Source of the DNA: JAPLDB01 sp038230515
GTDB taxonomy: Bacteria; Bacteroidota; Bacteroidia; AKYH767-A; 2013-40CM-41-45
NCBI GenBank assembly: GCA_038230515.1
Contig: JBBRND010000012.1
Location: forward strand, 1-64,000
Direction: 5' to 3'
DNA length: 64,000 nucleotides
The notes under the pieces were generated by a model. That model worked only from the letters and a program-made list of their open reading frames with translations, searched no databases and was not told the DNA's origin. The translations under genes were made by a program, and so were the position numbers. Below are positions 53,736 through 62,247 of this stretch, piece after piece (within the stretch, counting starts at the first letter, position 1; the number at the start of each line of letters is the position of its first letter).

Positions 53736-54266
53736 ATGGATTTACAGCAGAGAATAAAAGCCGCCATCCGCGATGTACCCGACTTTCCAAAGCCGGGAAT
53801 TTTATTTAAGGACATTACTCCTGTGCTGGCTGATGCGGCACTTTGCAACGATATTGCAACTGCTTTTCACCAATCATTTCAATCAAAAAAAATTGACAGC
53901 ATTGTTGGTGTGGAGAGTCGCGGATTTTTATTCGGAATGATGCTGGCTCAAAAGTTCGGAGTGCCTTTTCTTCCTGTACGTAAAAAAGGAAAGCTTCCTT
54001 TTAAAACACATTCGTATGAATATACGCTTGAATATGGAAGTGCGGTGATGGAGATGCACATTGACTCGGTTGCGAAAGGCAGTTCTGTTTTAATACATGA
54101 CGATTTGCTTGCTACTGGTGGCACTGCTGCGGCTGCTGCGGAGTTGGTTAAAATGCAGGGCGGAAACATTGCCGGCTTTGCCTTTTTAATCGCACTCGAT
54201 TTCTTAAACGGAAAAGAAAAACTGCTGCCACATTCATCCACTATTTTATCACTTGTAAATTATTAA
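53736..54266 (+). CDS. apt: adenine phosphoribosyltransferase
   Basis: 176 residues. It salvages adenine to AMP using PRPP. It has the typical start RIKAAIRDVPDFPKPGILFK DITP, the ESRGFLFG segment and the PRPP-binding motif VLIHDDLLATGGTAAAA. Ten bases after the ComEA-like gene and 14 before the acyl-CoA dehydrogenase. Confidence 0.96.
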   Translation: MDLQQRIKAAIRDVPDFPKPGILFKDITPVLADAALCNDIATAFHQSFQSKKIDSIVGVESRGFLFGMMLAQKFGVPFLPVRKKGKLPFKTHSYEYTLEYGSAVMEMHIDSVAKGSSVLIHDDLLATGGTAAAAAELVKMQGGNIAGFAFLIALDFLNGKEKLLPHSSTILSLVNY

Positions 54267-54280
54267 TCCTCGTTAACAGA

Positions 54281-55420
54281 ATGAATTTTGCACAGACAGA
54301 AAATCAGAAATTAATTGCTGAAAGCATCCGCAAGTTTGGCGATCAACACATCCGTCCGCAAATGATGGAGTGGGATGAAACACAAAAATTTCCGGTTGAG
54401 CTTTTCAAGAAGCTGGGTGCGCAGGGCTATATGGGTGTGCTTGTACCTACTGAATATGGCGGCAGCGGACTGGGTTACCTGGAATACGTAACAGTTATTA
54501 CTGAGATTTCAAAAATCTGCGGCTCCATTGGATTGAGTGTAGCAGCACACAATTCTCTCTGCACCGGACACATCATGATGTTTGGCGATGAGGAACAAAA
54601 GAAAAAATATTTACCAAAGCTGGCTTCAGCAGAATGGATTGGAGCATGGGGACTAACGGAAGCCAATACCGGCAGCGATGCGATGCGGATGCAAACAGTA
54701 GCAAAGGAAGATGGCGACTATTACATCATAAACGGTTCGAAGAACTGGATAACGCATGGCATCAGTGGCGATGTGGCAGTGGTGCTTACGCGCACGGGTG
54801 AACCGCTCGATTCTCACGGCATCACTACGTTTGTTATTGAGCGGGAAACTCCGGGTTTTTCTGGCGGAAGAAAAGAAAACAAGCTGGGCATGAGAGCCAG
54901 CGAAACGGCAGAGCTTATTTTCCAGGATTGCCGCGTACATAAAAGCCATGTGCTCGGAAAAGTGGGTGATGGCTTTATTCAGGCAATGAAAATTTTGGAT
55001 GGGGGAAGAATTTCCATTGCATCGCTCGCGCTGGGTATTGCAAAGGGTGCATTTGATGCTTCATTAAAATATTCAAAAGAACGCCATCAGTTCGGACAGC
55101 CGATTTCAAATTTTCAGGGCATCTCATTTAAACTTGCGGACATGGCAACAAAAATTGAAGCAGCAGAACTGCTAACACTTCATGCGGCAACGTTGAAAAA
55201 CAATAAACAGAAATGTACCAAGGAGAGTGCGTTTGCAAAATACTATGCTTCGGAAATTTCGGTGCAGGTGAGCACAGAAGCGGTGCAGATACACGGTGGA
55301 TACGGATACACTAAAGATTTTCCGGTTGAAAAATATTACCGCGATTCCAAGCTCTGCACCATCGGTGAGGGTACGAGCGAAATTCAAAAAATGGTAATTG
55401 CAAGGGAGATTTTAAAATAA
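54281..55420 (+). CDS. acyl-CoA dehydrogenase
   Basis: 379 residues, FAD-dependent enzyme that introduces the first double bond in fatty-acyl-CoA or branched acyl-CoA breakdown. FAD/substrate motifs: WGLTEANTGSD, NGSKNWITHG, GRISIASLALGIAKGAF, QIHGGYGYTKDFPVEKYYRD, and the catalytic Glu363 in TIGEGTSEIQ. The chain-length preference cannot be read with confidence; it resembles butyryl/isovaleryl types. Confidence 0.95.
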   Translation: MNFAQTENQKLIAESIRKFGDQHIRPQMMEWDETQKFPVELFKKLGAQGYMGVLVPTEYGGSGLGYLEYVTVITEISKICGSIGLSVAAHNSLCTGHIMMFGDEEQKKKYLPKLASAEWIGAWGLTEANTGSDAMRMQTVAKEDGDYYIINGSKNWITHGISGDVAVVLTRTGEPLDSHGITTFVIERETPGFSGGRKENKLGMRASETAELIFQDCRVHKSHVLGKVGDGFIQAMKILDGGRISIASLALGIAKGAFDASLKYSKERHQFGQPISNFQGISFKLADMATKIEAAELLTLHAATLKNNKQKCTKESAFAKYYASEISVQVSTEAVQIHGGYGYTKDFPVEKYYRDSKLCTIGEGTSEIQKMVIAREILK

Positions 55421-55440
55421 CAACATTTTATTTTTTGGAT

Positions 55441-55502
55441 TGATACCGTTCTTAAAAAACGGTATCAGTATCATCTTTTTACCGGGGTTTTGATACTGAT
55501 AC
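55441..55502. repeat. left cluster of TGATAC/GTATCA palindromes
   Basis: TGATACCGTT (55441-55450) pairs with AACGGTATCA (55458-55467), and GTATCAGTATCA (55462-55473) pairs perfectly with TGATACTGATAC (55491-55502). The two hairpins share bases and exclude each other. The same hexamers make up the palindrome at 60579-60624. The first hairpin could also end the acyl-CoA dehydrogenase transcript. Confidence 0.85.
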
Positions 55503-55793
55503 TAAATTTTTTTATCAGGATTAACGGTTTCTTTTTTTTCCACACTATTTATCTTTAAGTAATTCACTCATACTGGTGCTGCCGTCATTGCTGCCGGATA
55601 AAATACTGTTGCTGCCATTGCAAGCGGCAGCATGACTACAGCAAAAGCAAGACATGAGGAAGAACACGGCAATGCTGCCCTAATAAAAAGGAGCATTGAC
55701 TGCCCACTGAACAGCGATGCGCCAAACAACAGCAACACTCCTCTATAATTGAGGATGGCTGACATTAATTGTAACAACTAAAACCAACTTATA
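55503..55793. other. long leader upstream of the 205-aa gene
   Basis: No firm gene. TATCTTTA near 55549 is a partial promoter match. A plus-strand frame reads GAAVIAAG, stop, NTVAAIASGSMTTAKARHEE up to a stop near 55746, perhaps a decayed small gene; a 38-codon piece with ATG at 55632 is part of it. Otherwise nothing recognisable. Confidence 0.4.
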
Positions 55794-56411
55794 ATGACAC
55801 ATTCGAATTTTCTACCAAAAAAGGAAGCTGAATTAACCATCTTCTTAGCTTCTTATTTATCAGGATTAACTGCCAACCGAACTACGTTAGCATTAACAAC
55901 AGGCGACACGGCAAGCCAAACTACTTATTGCAATGGAATAAGTACAGCAATAAACAATGTAAGCATTCAAAAGGCAAATCAAAAAAATGCTACTGCATCG
56001 AAAAACACCACTAAAAAAGCCAATCTGTTGGCAATCCAAAATTTTATTCAACTTGTAAAAAAACTGCCGAATTATACCACTGCTATCGGCAATGCGCTGG
56101 GAGTAATTGGAGCTGCAAACCCTTTTGACCCATCAACATTCAAAACCGTACTAACAACTGATGCATTTCCGGGTTATGTGCTTGTAAAATACCACAAGGG
56201 AGATGCGGATGGAATTAATTTGTATGCGCGGCTGCAAGGGGTTACTAACTGGACTCTTGTGAGCAGGGTAAACACCTCTCCTTACGCTGATACACGCCCG
56301 TTGGCACTTTCAGGAACTCCTGAGATACGCCAGTACATGGCTATTGGGGTCATGAGCGATACAGAAATTGGACTGCAATCCGATATTTCCACTGTAGTTT
56401 ATGGTGGCTAA
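55794..56411 (+). CDS. unknown protein, 205 aa, FN3-like C-terminus
   Basis: No signal peptide. The N-terminal helical part (residues about 1-105) is Thr/Asn/Ala-rich. The C-terminal 75 residues (FPGYVLVKYHKGDADGINLY, ARLQGVTNWTLVSRV, EIRQYMAIGVMSDTEIGLQS) look like a fibronectin-type-III-like sandwich. Proteins with this layout are common in Bacteroidota, with no known role to my knowledge. It faces the primase operon and shares a bidirectional terminator with it. Confidence 0.65.
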   Translation: MTHSNFLPKKEAELTIFLASYLSGLTANRTTLALTTGDTASQTTYCNGISTAINNVSIQKANQKNATASKNTTKKANLLAIQNFIQLVKKLPNYTTAIGNALGVIGAANPFDPSTFKTVLTTDAFPGYVLVKYHKGDADGINLYARLQGVTNWTLVSRVNTSPYADTRPLALSGTPEIRQYMAIGVMSDTEIGLQSDISTVVYGG

Positions 56412-56430
56412 AATTTCTGAAATGATTTTA

Positions 56431-56464
56431 AATCCCGCAGGAAATATTCTGCGGGATTTTTTTT
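56431..56464. terminator. bidirectional intrinsic terminator
   Basis: AATCCCGCAG (56431-56440) and CTGCGGGATT (56449-56458) pair perfectly around an 8-base loop, followed by T to 56464. It ends the 205-aa gene and lies at the convergent end of the primase-helicase gene. Confidence 0.9.
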
Positions 56465-58356
56465 TAATCATTTTTCAGTTTCCAGTTTTTTTCGTCTTTA
56501 ATTAAAATGCCAAGCTCTGCCATTCTTTTCAAATCGCGGTTGGCACTGGGCTTTGTTTTGCCCGTTATAGTTTGATAAAATTCGCAAAAACTTTTATGCG
56601 TAAGCGAATTATTTCCCGAAAAAATTTCTTCGGCAAGTTTTTTCAACTTCCCGTTATTATTTTCTTTGCCTGTGGAATTGCTACCAATAGATTCTATGTT
56701 TATATCCGTTCCCATACTCTCAAAGGCAAAGTGTTTTTCTTCCTCCAAAAAAATTAATTCTCTTGCTACCGCCCGTTGCTTTGTAGTAGTTAAATTACCT
56801 TTCACAACTGTTAGCAATCGTTTATTAGAACCTTCGGTGCTTTCGTTTAAACTCAGCACTGTTCTACAGCGAGCTACGAGCGATTGACCTCCGTGCGCCT
56901 GTTCCATGGCAGGTTTTAACGAATAGGATGATTTGACCGGATGATGCACCAGAAGTGTTGTAAAATCGTTTCGAATTCCAACTGCATTTATTTTTTTTAA
57001 TGTCTGACGAATTAAACTGCTGTCATTTGTATTGCCGTCATAGAGATCGCCCCATGAATCCATGATAAGTAAATCAATGGGAGTTTCAGAGGTAAAATTG
57101 TGAATGTGGTTTAGCAATTCATTCAACGGAATATCATCATCAATAATAAAATTTATTTTTCCATTTTGCTGCAACTTGCGATAGTCATAAATGGAACGGA
57201 TGAGAAAAGATAGCTGAGCATGATTCTGCTCAGTAGTAATTATGAGGGCTCGCTGATGTTGAGTATTTATTTTATATCCGCAAAAAGATAGGAGACCATG
57301 AGAAATTGCAATTGCCAAATCCACTGTAAAGCAGCTCTTACCCAGACCGGGCTTCCCGATAATTGCATTCAAGGTTCCTTTGCCGAGCAGCGGTTCAAGC
57401 AGGAAAGGAATTTCAGTCACGTTCATTGCCATTAAATCAATGTCGGAGATAATTATTTTTCCGGCAACGTCAGGGGCAGGTAACAAAGCAGGTTGTGATT
57501 TTTCTTCTTTTTCCGCAAACAATTGCGTTGCAAACGCATCTTTATTTATTTTGTACCCGCTTTTAACTGCTGCGCATATTTCAGCAACATCAAAATCATC
57601 CTCTGTATAATCTCTGCTAAGTAATTGCGTTGCATCTTCAATAGCAATTCCATACCGACACATTGCACTACTTAAAACAAAAATAAATTTATTCCTGTTT
57701 CCATTATTAAACATCTCACCCTTTTTTTCCATCCATCTCAGCAAATTTTGATAAGTGCTATTTAAATCAATTTGATTAAACGACCTGGTAATTAACTCAG
57801 GTATTTTTTCTTCTTCTATATCTTCAAAAACCATGGCATCGCCATTAAAATAAAGATCAGGATCATAACTTTCAAAACACAAACGGCTTGGGTTGGCGCA
57901 AGTTGAATCTGCATCCTTCCATATCCTTTTGAGCGCAGCAAAATGCTGCCGGTGTTTAGAGCCATCGGCTATGCGCACCAAACTCTTAACTCCTTTGCCC
58001 GATGGAGAAACCCAGCAAGCCAACGTCCACGGCCATTCGCTTAGTTTGCGTTTATATTCTGCCACATCTATTCCGTCAAAGTCGAGCGCAATTAAACCGC
58101 TGTGTTCGACTAACTTATTGTCTTTTCTTTCCGAAAATATTCCCGACCATGTTACAGCAGGTAAATTTTTCTTAAGAGCTGAAATTACCTTTTCATCCGT
58201 TTCGCTTCTAATTTGCTCAATTTTTTGCTTACTTGAACCTGCCTGTATCCATGTTAATGCTTCTTCCAAGGTACAAAGGTCTCCTTTCGTACTTTTCGCA
58301 TTTTGATAATACCCTATCTGCGTATCTAAGGCGAGGTACTGATTTTTTGTTTCCAT
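56464..58356 (-). CDS. BT4734-like primase domain fused to RepA-type helicase
   Basis: 630 residues. The N-terminal BT4734/VirE_N domain carries Asp92-x-Asp94 (LIALDFDGID) and WVSPSGKGVK, a primase-polymerase-like metal site. The middle part (about 190-275) is helical. A RecA-fold ATPase of the AAA_25/RepA type follows with Walker A GKPGLGKS (334-341), Walker B LLIMDSWG (Asp433) and LLVHHP. A C-terminal winged helix (SANRDLKRMAELGILI) probably binds DNA. It would prime and unwind DNA for an element's own replication. It is the last gene of a minus-strand run. Confidence 0.85.
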   Translation of the reverse strand: METKNQYLALDTQIGYYQNAKSTKGDLCTLEEALTWIQAGSSKQKIEQIRSETDEKVISALKKNLPAVTWSGIFSERKDNKLVEHSGLIALDFDGIDVAEYKRKLSEWPWTLACWVSPSGKGVKSLVRIADGSKHRQHFAALKRIWKDADSTCANPSRLCFESYDPDLYFNGDAMVFEDIEEEKIPELITRSFNQIDLNSTYQNLLRWMEKKGEMFNNGNRNKFIFVLSSAMCRYGIAIEDATQLLSRDYTEDDFDVAEICAAVKSGYKINKDAFATQLFAEKEEKSQPALLPAPDVAGKIIISDIDLMAMNVTEIPFLLEPLLGKGTLNAIIGKPGLGKSCFTVDLAIAISHGLLSFCGYKINTQHQRALIITTEQNHAQLSFLIRSIYDYRKLQQNGKINFIIDDDIPLNELLNHIHNFTSETPIDLLIMDSWGDLYDGNTNDSSLIRQTLKKINAVGIRNDFTTLLVHHPVKSSYSLKPAMEQAHGGQSLVARCRTVLSLNESTEGSNKRLLTVVKGNLTTTKQRAVARELIFLEEEKHFAFESMGTDINIESIGSNSTGKENNNGKLKKLAEEIFSGNNSLTHKSFCEFYQTITGKTKPSANRDLKRMAELGILIKDEKNWKLKND

Positions 58357-58362
58357 CTATTT

Positions 58363-58629
58363 TTAATTTTTATTGTTAGTGTTAAATATTTTCCATCTAA
58401 AAAATTCATATTCCTCCAACTCCTCGTTGGAGTTAGATGCTGTTTTCAAAAAATTTCTAATTTCGATAATATAGGCCGCTTCTGCTTCGGCAAAGTTTTG
58501 CACTTCGTTGGCTGAAACAATCAGATTTTCATCTTTCAGGAGGTCTGTGCAGCGTTGAAGTTCAGCGTCTAGTACAGAATTTAGCGAAGCATTTAAAGAA
58601 GCCCGTGCTAATTTTTGTATCTCTTTCAT
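58363..58629 (-). CDS. unknown small protein, 88 aa
   Basis: Helical and acidic (QKLARASLNASLNSVLDAEL, NFAEAEAAYIIEIRNFLK). No family recognised. It starts in a 4-base overlap with the upstream 76-aa gene and ends 7 bases before the primase-helicase start, so it is part of the operon. Confidence 0.6.
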   Translation of the reverse strand: MKEIQKLARASLNASLNSVLDAELQRCTDLLKDENLIVSANEVQNFAEAEAAYIIEIRNFLKTASNSNEELEEYEFFRWKIFNTNNKN

Positions 58630-58856
58630 AGTTTAATTTTAATTTTTTCGTTTTGGCGATAGTACCTGTTTCTTAATTTTCTGACGTATTTCAATTTTTT
58701 TTTCAGCCCTAATTTTTCTTCCCCCCATTCGGGCATTTCGTCATCATCACTAAAAAGGTCAAGCCGGTCAATTGTTTGATGCTCCAAGCCGCCTAAAATT
58801 TCAATAAGTTCCAGGTTCACTCCGTATTTTTCGATTAATGCTATCTCTTTTTCCAT
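58626..58856 (-). CDS. unknown small protein, 76 aa
   Basis: MEKEIALIEKYGVNLELIEI, LGGLEHQTIDRLDLFSDDDE, then a basic end (KKKLKYVRKLRNRYYRQNEK). No family recognised; acidic first half and basic second half. Coupled by ATGA to the 88-aa gene. It follows the 211-aa gene by 31 bases. Confidence 0.6.
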   Translation of the reverse strand: MEKEIALIEKYGVNLELIEILGGLEHQTIDRLDLFSDDDEMPEWGEEKLGLKKKLKYVRKLRNRYYRQNEKIKIKL

Positions 58857-58887
58857 TGTTATTTATTTTTAAAATTTTTTTTAATAA

Positions 58888-59523
58888 TCACAGTGCCAGC
58901 CCTCGGATGCCATGTCTTTCTTGGGCAACAGGCGGAGCAACCGCAAAAGGATCTTCGTTGGAGAAGAGCGCATTCAAATTGAGCGGTGTTTGGGTAAATG
59001 CAGTAAGCACTTCATCGCTTATCTGGCTCGGAGGAATAGGGTGAACGCAGTACTTCGTTTCCAGTTCTTTTCCGGTTTTGGTTATCACTAGATCATAATG
59101 GCGGAAGTCGCCCCAATTTTTGTCAGAAGCGAGCTCCCGTATTGCATTATTAATTGTCGCCTTATCGCACGTCCATATTTGTATTCGCTTCAATGAATAG
59201 TTATAGATGCCGTATCCGTAAAATTTTTTTACAGGTTTCGTGGCAGCGTCTGCTGGTCTGTCTGCCAGCCGGAATCGCTCAACTTTGAGCTTTCCATTCT
59301 CACCTGCTACAAACCGCTGAAGGGCAATAATGGGCTGCATTATAATTCTCATTTTATTTGCACCACTAGCCGGCTTGAAATATTTGCCCATGACCTCCTC
59401 TGCCGGAAATGCTGTGCTATCATCCTCCGGAAGAAAGTTTCCTGATCCGTATGCCTGATTGTTGGTAACGACTGTACCGTTGGTTGTTGCAGCTATGCCG
59501 CTTTGATTTTTAGAATTTTTCAT
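58888..59523 (-). CDS. possible ssDNA-binding replication protein, 211 aa
   Basis: The central part reads KFYGYGIYNYSLKRIQIWTC, DKATINNAIRELASDKNWGD, FRHYDLVITKTGKELETKYC and VHPIPPSQISDEVL, followed by LNLNALFSNEDPFAV. This order (a line on the nucleotide tract, then Y-D-hydrophobic-T-TG, E-T-Y, P-P) is what I know from phage gp32-like single-strand binding proteins. The N-terminus is low-complexity. The assignment is by pattern memory and not certain. It fits the neighbouring primase-helicase. Confidence 0.5.
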   Translation of the reverse strand: MKNSKNQSGIAATTNGTVVTNNQAYGSGNFLPEDDSTAFPAEEVMGKYFKPASGANKMRIIMQPIIALQRFVAGENGKLKVERFRLADRPADAATKPVKKFYGYGIYNYSLKRIQIWTCDKATINNAIRELASDKNWGDFRHYDLVITKTGKELETKYCVHPIPPSQISDEVLTAFTQTPLNLNALFSNEDPFAVAPPVAQERHGIRGLAL

Positions 59524-59607
59524 ACTTTTTTTAAATTTTGATTTTAAATTGTTTAAATATTTATTTGATTTGAAGTCGCAAAAATATTTCGAAAAAATAT
59601 GGTACTA

Positions 59608-59654
59608 AAAAAAAAGAACGATAGAAATAAAAATTTTCTATCGTTCTTTTTTTT
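59608..59654 (-). terminator. 20-base perfect hairpin terminator
   Basis: The stem 59608-59627 (A run plus GAACGATAGAAA) pairs with 59635-59654 (TTTCTATCGTTC plus T run) around a 7-base loop. It lies 12 bases past the stop of the 275-aa gene on the minus strand and would work in either direction. Confidence 0.9.
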
Positions 59655-59666
59655 GCACTTAAAATA

Positions 59667-60494
59667 TTATTTAAACCCACAGTATGTTTTTATATCAGGG
59701 GGAAGGTTTTTATCTACACCATTGGAAATTTTATAGTTAAACAAATTTTTTTCAATCGCCTTTTCATTTGGTGGAATAGGTAAAGGCACATCATCGTGAC
59801 CAAAAAATGTAAGGGCACTAAATACTCTGTGTATAACAGAGTATATTTCTTCTGCATTCATTTTTTTTGTACCCATTCTGTCTTTTATTCTTACCGCCTC
59901 TAAAATTAAAAACAAGCGAAGCATGTATGGTGTTATGAATTCTTTCATCATGAATTTTTTGTTGATTCTTTTATAAATAAAAGGTTTGCTCAAATCATAG
60001 GTATTAAGCGAGTCTATGCCATAAATAGAATCACCTAAATGCACTTGATTGAACTTTTGAAGATCGTTGTCGAGTTTCGCTTTCTCTAACCGTTCGAAAT
60101 TGCCCACACTTTTTCCTTTTTTGCTTTGTACCTTTTTAAAAAAATCGTATTCCTTCTTTGCTTCTTTACGGGTAAAGCCTCTTTCGGCTAAATGGTGATT
60201 TTTAAACCTCTGCACCCTGAGTACAATATATAAAGTATTTTGTAATTTTAATTTATCGGTTATAATCGCTTTTAACTCTGGGTCTTCAATGGTATCAAAT
60301 GCGGCATTAATTTTATTGAAAAATTTCTGCTTCCTGAAAAAAAAAGTATCAATAGTTGATTCCGAATCTGCTATATTATGCGTTATTCCTTTTGTACCCC
60401 GGAACATGTATTCGAAAATCATGCCTTTGACTTGCAGCTTCTCGCTTTTAAATTTCGTTTCTATTTTATCTCCATTTTTATTTAGTATTTTCAT
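59667..60494 (-). CDS. unknown protein, 275 aa, element-encoded
   Basis: From the ATG at 60492-60494 (MKILNKNGDKIETKF); an in-frame TTG at 60515 overlaps TAATTTTG at 60513-60520, a likely -7 element, so it is not used. The protein is basic and helical: IIDKLKLQNTLYIVLRVQ-like stretch near 95, RGFTRKEAKKEYDFFKKVQS, YKRINKKFMMKEFITPYMLR, RIKDRMGTKKMNAEEIYSVI. No family recognised. Its place next to the palindrome at 60579-60624 makes it a candidate replication initiator or end-binding protein, which is inference only. Confidence 0.65.
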   Translation of the reverse strand: MKILNKNGDKIETKFKSEKLQVKGMIFEYMFRGTKGITHNIADSESTIDTFFFRKQKFFNKINAAFDTIEDPELKAIITDKLKLQNTLYIVLRVQRFKNHHLAERGFTRKEAKKEYDFFKKVQSKKGKSVGNFERLEKAKLDNDLQKFNQVHLGDSIYGIDSLNTYDLSKPFIYKRINKKFMMKEFITPYMLRLFLILEAVRIKDRMGTKKMNAEEIYSVIHRVFSALTFFGHDDVPLPIPPNEKAIEKNLFNYKISNGVDKNLPPDIKTYCGFK

Positions 60495-60578
60495 ATAATA
60501 ATTTTTATGCTGCAAAATTAGGCAAGCAATTATGAAGCACCTATAAAATCCGAAAAAATATATTTACACGGAAGAATT

Positions 60579-60624
60579 CGGTATCATAGTATCAAACTCT
60601 TAAGAGAATGATACCATGATACCG
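60579..60624. repeat. right cluster of GTATCA/TGATAC palindromes
   Basis: CGGTATCATAGTATCA (60579-60594) pairs with TGATACCATGATACCG (60609-60624) with one mismatch. The loop contains the perfect palindrome CTCTTAAGAG (60597-60606). Hexamers GTATCA and TGATAC are shared with 55441-55502, about 5.1 kb away. Confidence 0.88.
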
Positions 60625-60726
60625 ATTTTACTTACGCTGTATTTCTTTTACCTGTTCATTTTCTGAAAGTAAAATTTGTATGCCCGAAAAAAAAAGAGTT
60701 ATTTCGATGATTAACAAAACGCAAGT

Positions 60727-62247
60727 ATGTTCGAACAAACTTTTAAAAACATTGATGACATCCTCTGGAAAGAAGCCGGGTGCAGCAATGAACTGGATTA
60801 TGTGGAGCAAACCTCGTGGATTATCTTCCTGAAATATCTTGCTGATTTAGAAAATGAGCGCAAAACAAAAGCCGAGCTTTCCGGCAAAACGTATGAGCCG
60901 CTTATTAAAAAAGAATTTCAGTGGAATGTGTGGGCTGCGCCTAAAAAAAAGAAAGCCGGAGCAGTGAGCGAAGTCGAACTGGATCATCACAAAGCATTGA
61001 CAGGAGATGACCTTAAAGATTTTGTTGACGGTAAATTATTTCCTTACCTGAAAAAATTTAAAGCTGATGCTGAACATGCCGACACCATCGAATATAAAAT
61101 TGGAGAAATTTTTAGTGAACTGAAAAACAGAATACAGAGCGGATATAACCTGCGCGAGATTATTAACCTGGTAGATGAACTGCGCTTTAATACAAGTGCC
61201 GAAAAGCATGAGATGAGCCATTTGTATGAGGCGAAAATTCAGAACATGGGCAATGCCGGCCGCAACGGTGGCGAATACTACACGCCACGTGCGCTCATCA
61301 GAACCATTGTAAAAGTAGTAGCACCGGAAGTTGGCGAAACCGTTTACGATGGCGCTGTCGGATCTGCAGGGTTCCTCTGCGAGTCGTTTGAGTTTATGAA
61401 GACCTCACCCCGACCCTCTCCTAAAGGCGAGGGAGTAACTACGCTCACTACGAGCGATATGAAAACATTGCAGACAAAAACTTTTTACGGTAAAGAAAAA
61501 AAATCGCTTGCTTACATCATTGGTATTATGAACATGATATTGCATGGTGTGGAAGCGCCCAATATTATTCATACCAATACGCTGAGTGAAAACCTTGCCG
61601 ACATACAGGACAAAGACCGTTATGATGTAGTGCTTGCCAATCCTCCCTTTGGCGGAAAAGAAAGAGCCGAAGTGCAGCAAAACTTCCCGATTAAAACAGG
61701 CGAAACCGCTTCTCTCTTTTTGCAGCACTTTATTAAAATATTAAAGGCAGGAGGCAAAGCAGGTGTAGTAATTAAAAATACTTTTTTAAGCAACACCGAT
61801 AATGCCTCCGTTAGTTTGCGCAAACTGTTATTGGAAAACTGCAACCTGCATACCGTACTCGATTTGCCGGGCGGAACGTTTACCGGTGCAGGAGTAAAAA
61901 CCGTAGTGTTGTTTTTTGAAAAAGGAACACCCACAAAAAAAGTTTGGTACTACCAGTTAAACCTCGACCGCAACCTCGGCAAAACAAATGCACTTAATGA
62001 AAACGATTTGGCTGATTTTGTAAAACTTCAAGCTTCGAGAGCCTCAGCTTCCAGCGGACCTGAAACTCCCAATAGTTGGAATGTAGATGTCAGGTCACTG
62101 AGCGGAGTCGAAGTGGACTTAAGCGCCAAAAACCCAAACAAAAAACAAGAAGCTGCTTTGCGCCAACCGCAGGAAATTTTAGAGGAAATGAAAACCCTTG
62201 ATGAAGAGAGTGCAGATATTTTAAACTCTATTTTGGAATTGATATGA
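60727..62247 (+). CDS. hsdM: type I restriction-modification DNA methyltransferase
   Basis: 506 residues. N-terminal HsdM_N (residues about 1-140, LDYVEQTSWIIFLKYLADLE) and the N6-adenine methylase core with the SAM motif VYDGAVGSAGFLCESF and catalytic NPPF at 305-308 (LANPPFGGKE). It methylates adenine with HsdS, and with HsdR also cuts DNA. Residues 226-236 (TSPRPSPKGEG) are an in-frame palindromic repeat between motifs. It overlaps hsdS by 4 bases. hsdR is not in the window. Confidence 0.96.
   Translation: MFEQTFKNIDDILWKEAGCSNELDYVEQTSWIIFLKYLADLENERKTKAELSGKTYEPLIKKEFQWNVWAAPKKKKAGAVSEVELDHHKALTGDDLKDFVDGKLFPYLKKFKADAEHADTIEYKIGEIFSELKNRIQSGYNLREIINLVDELRFNTSAEKHEMSHLYEAKIQNMGNAGRNGGEYYTPRALIRTIVKVVAPEVGETVYDGAVGSAGFLCESFEFMKTSPRPSPKGEGVTTLTTSDMKTLQTKTFYGKEKKSLAYIIGIMNMILHGVEAPNIIHTNTLSENLADIQDKDRYDVVLANPPFGGKERAEVQQNFPIKTGETASLFLQHFIKILKAGGKAGVVIKNTFLSNTDNASVSLRKLLLENCNLHTVLDLPGGTFTGAGVKTVVLFFEKGTPTKKVWYYQLNLDRNLGKTNALNENDLADFVKLQASRASASSGPETPNSWNVDVRSLSGVEVDLSAKNPNKKQEAALRQPQEILEEMKTLDEESADILNSILELI
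61405..61436. repeat. dispersed palindromic repeat inside hsdM
   Basis: The stretch CCTCACCCCGACCCTCTCC followed by TAAAGGCGAGGG matches the widespread intergenic repeat of the form CCCTCTCC-AAAGG-GAGAGGG. It encodes the PRPSPKGEG residues in frame. Confidence 0.75.
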
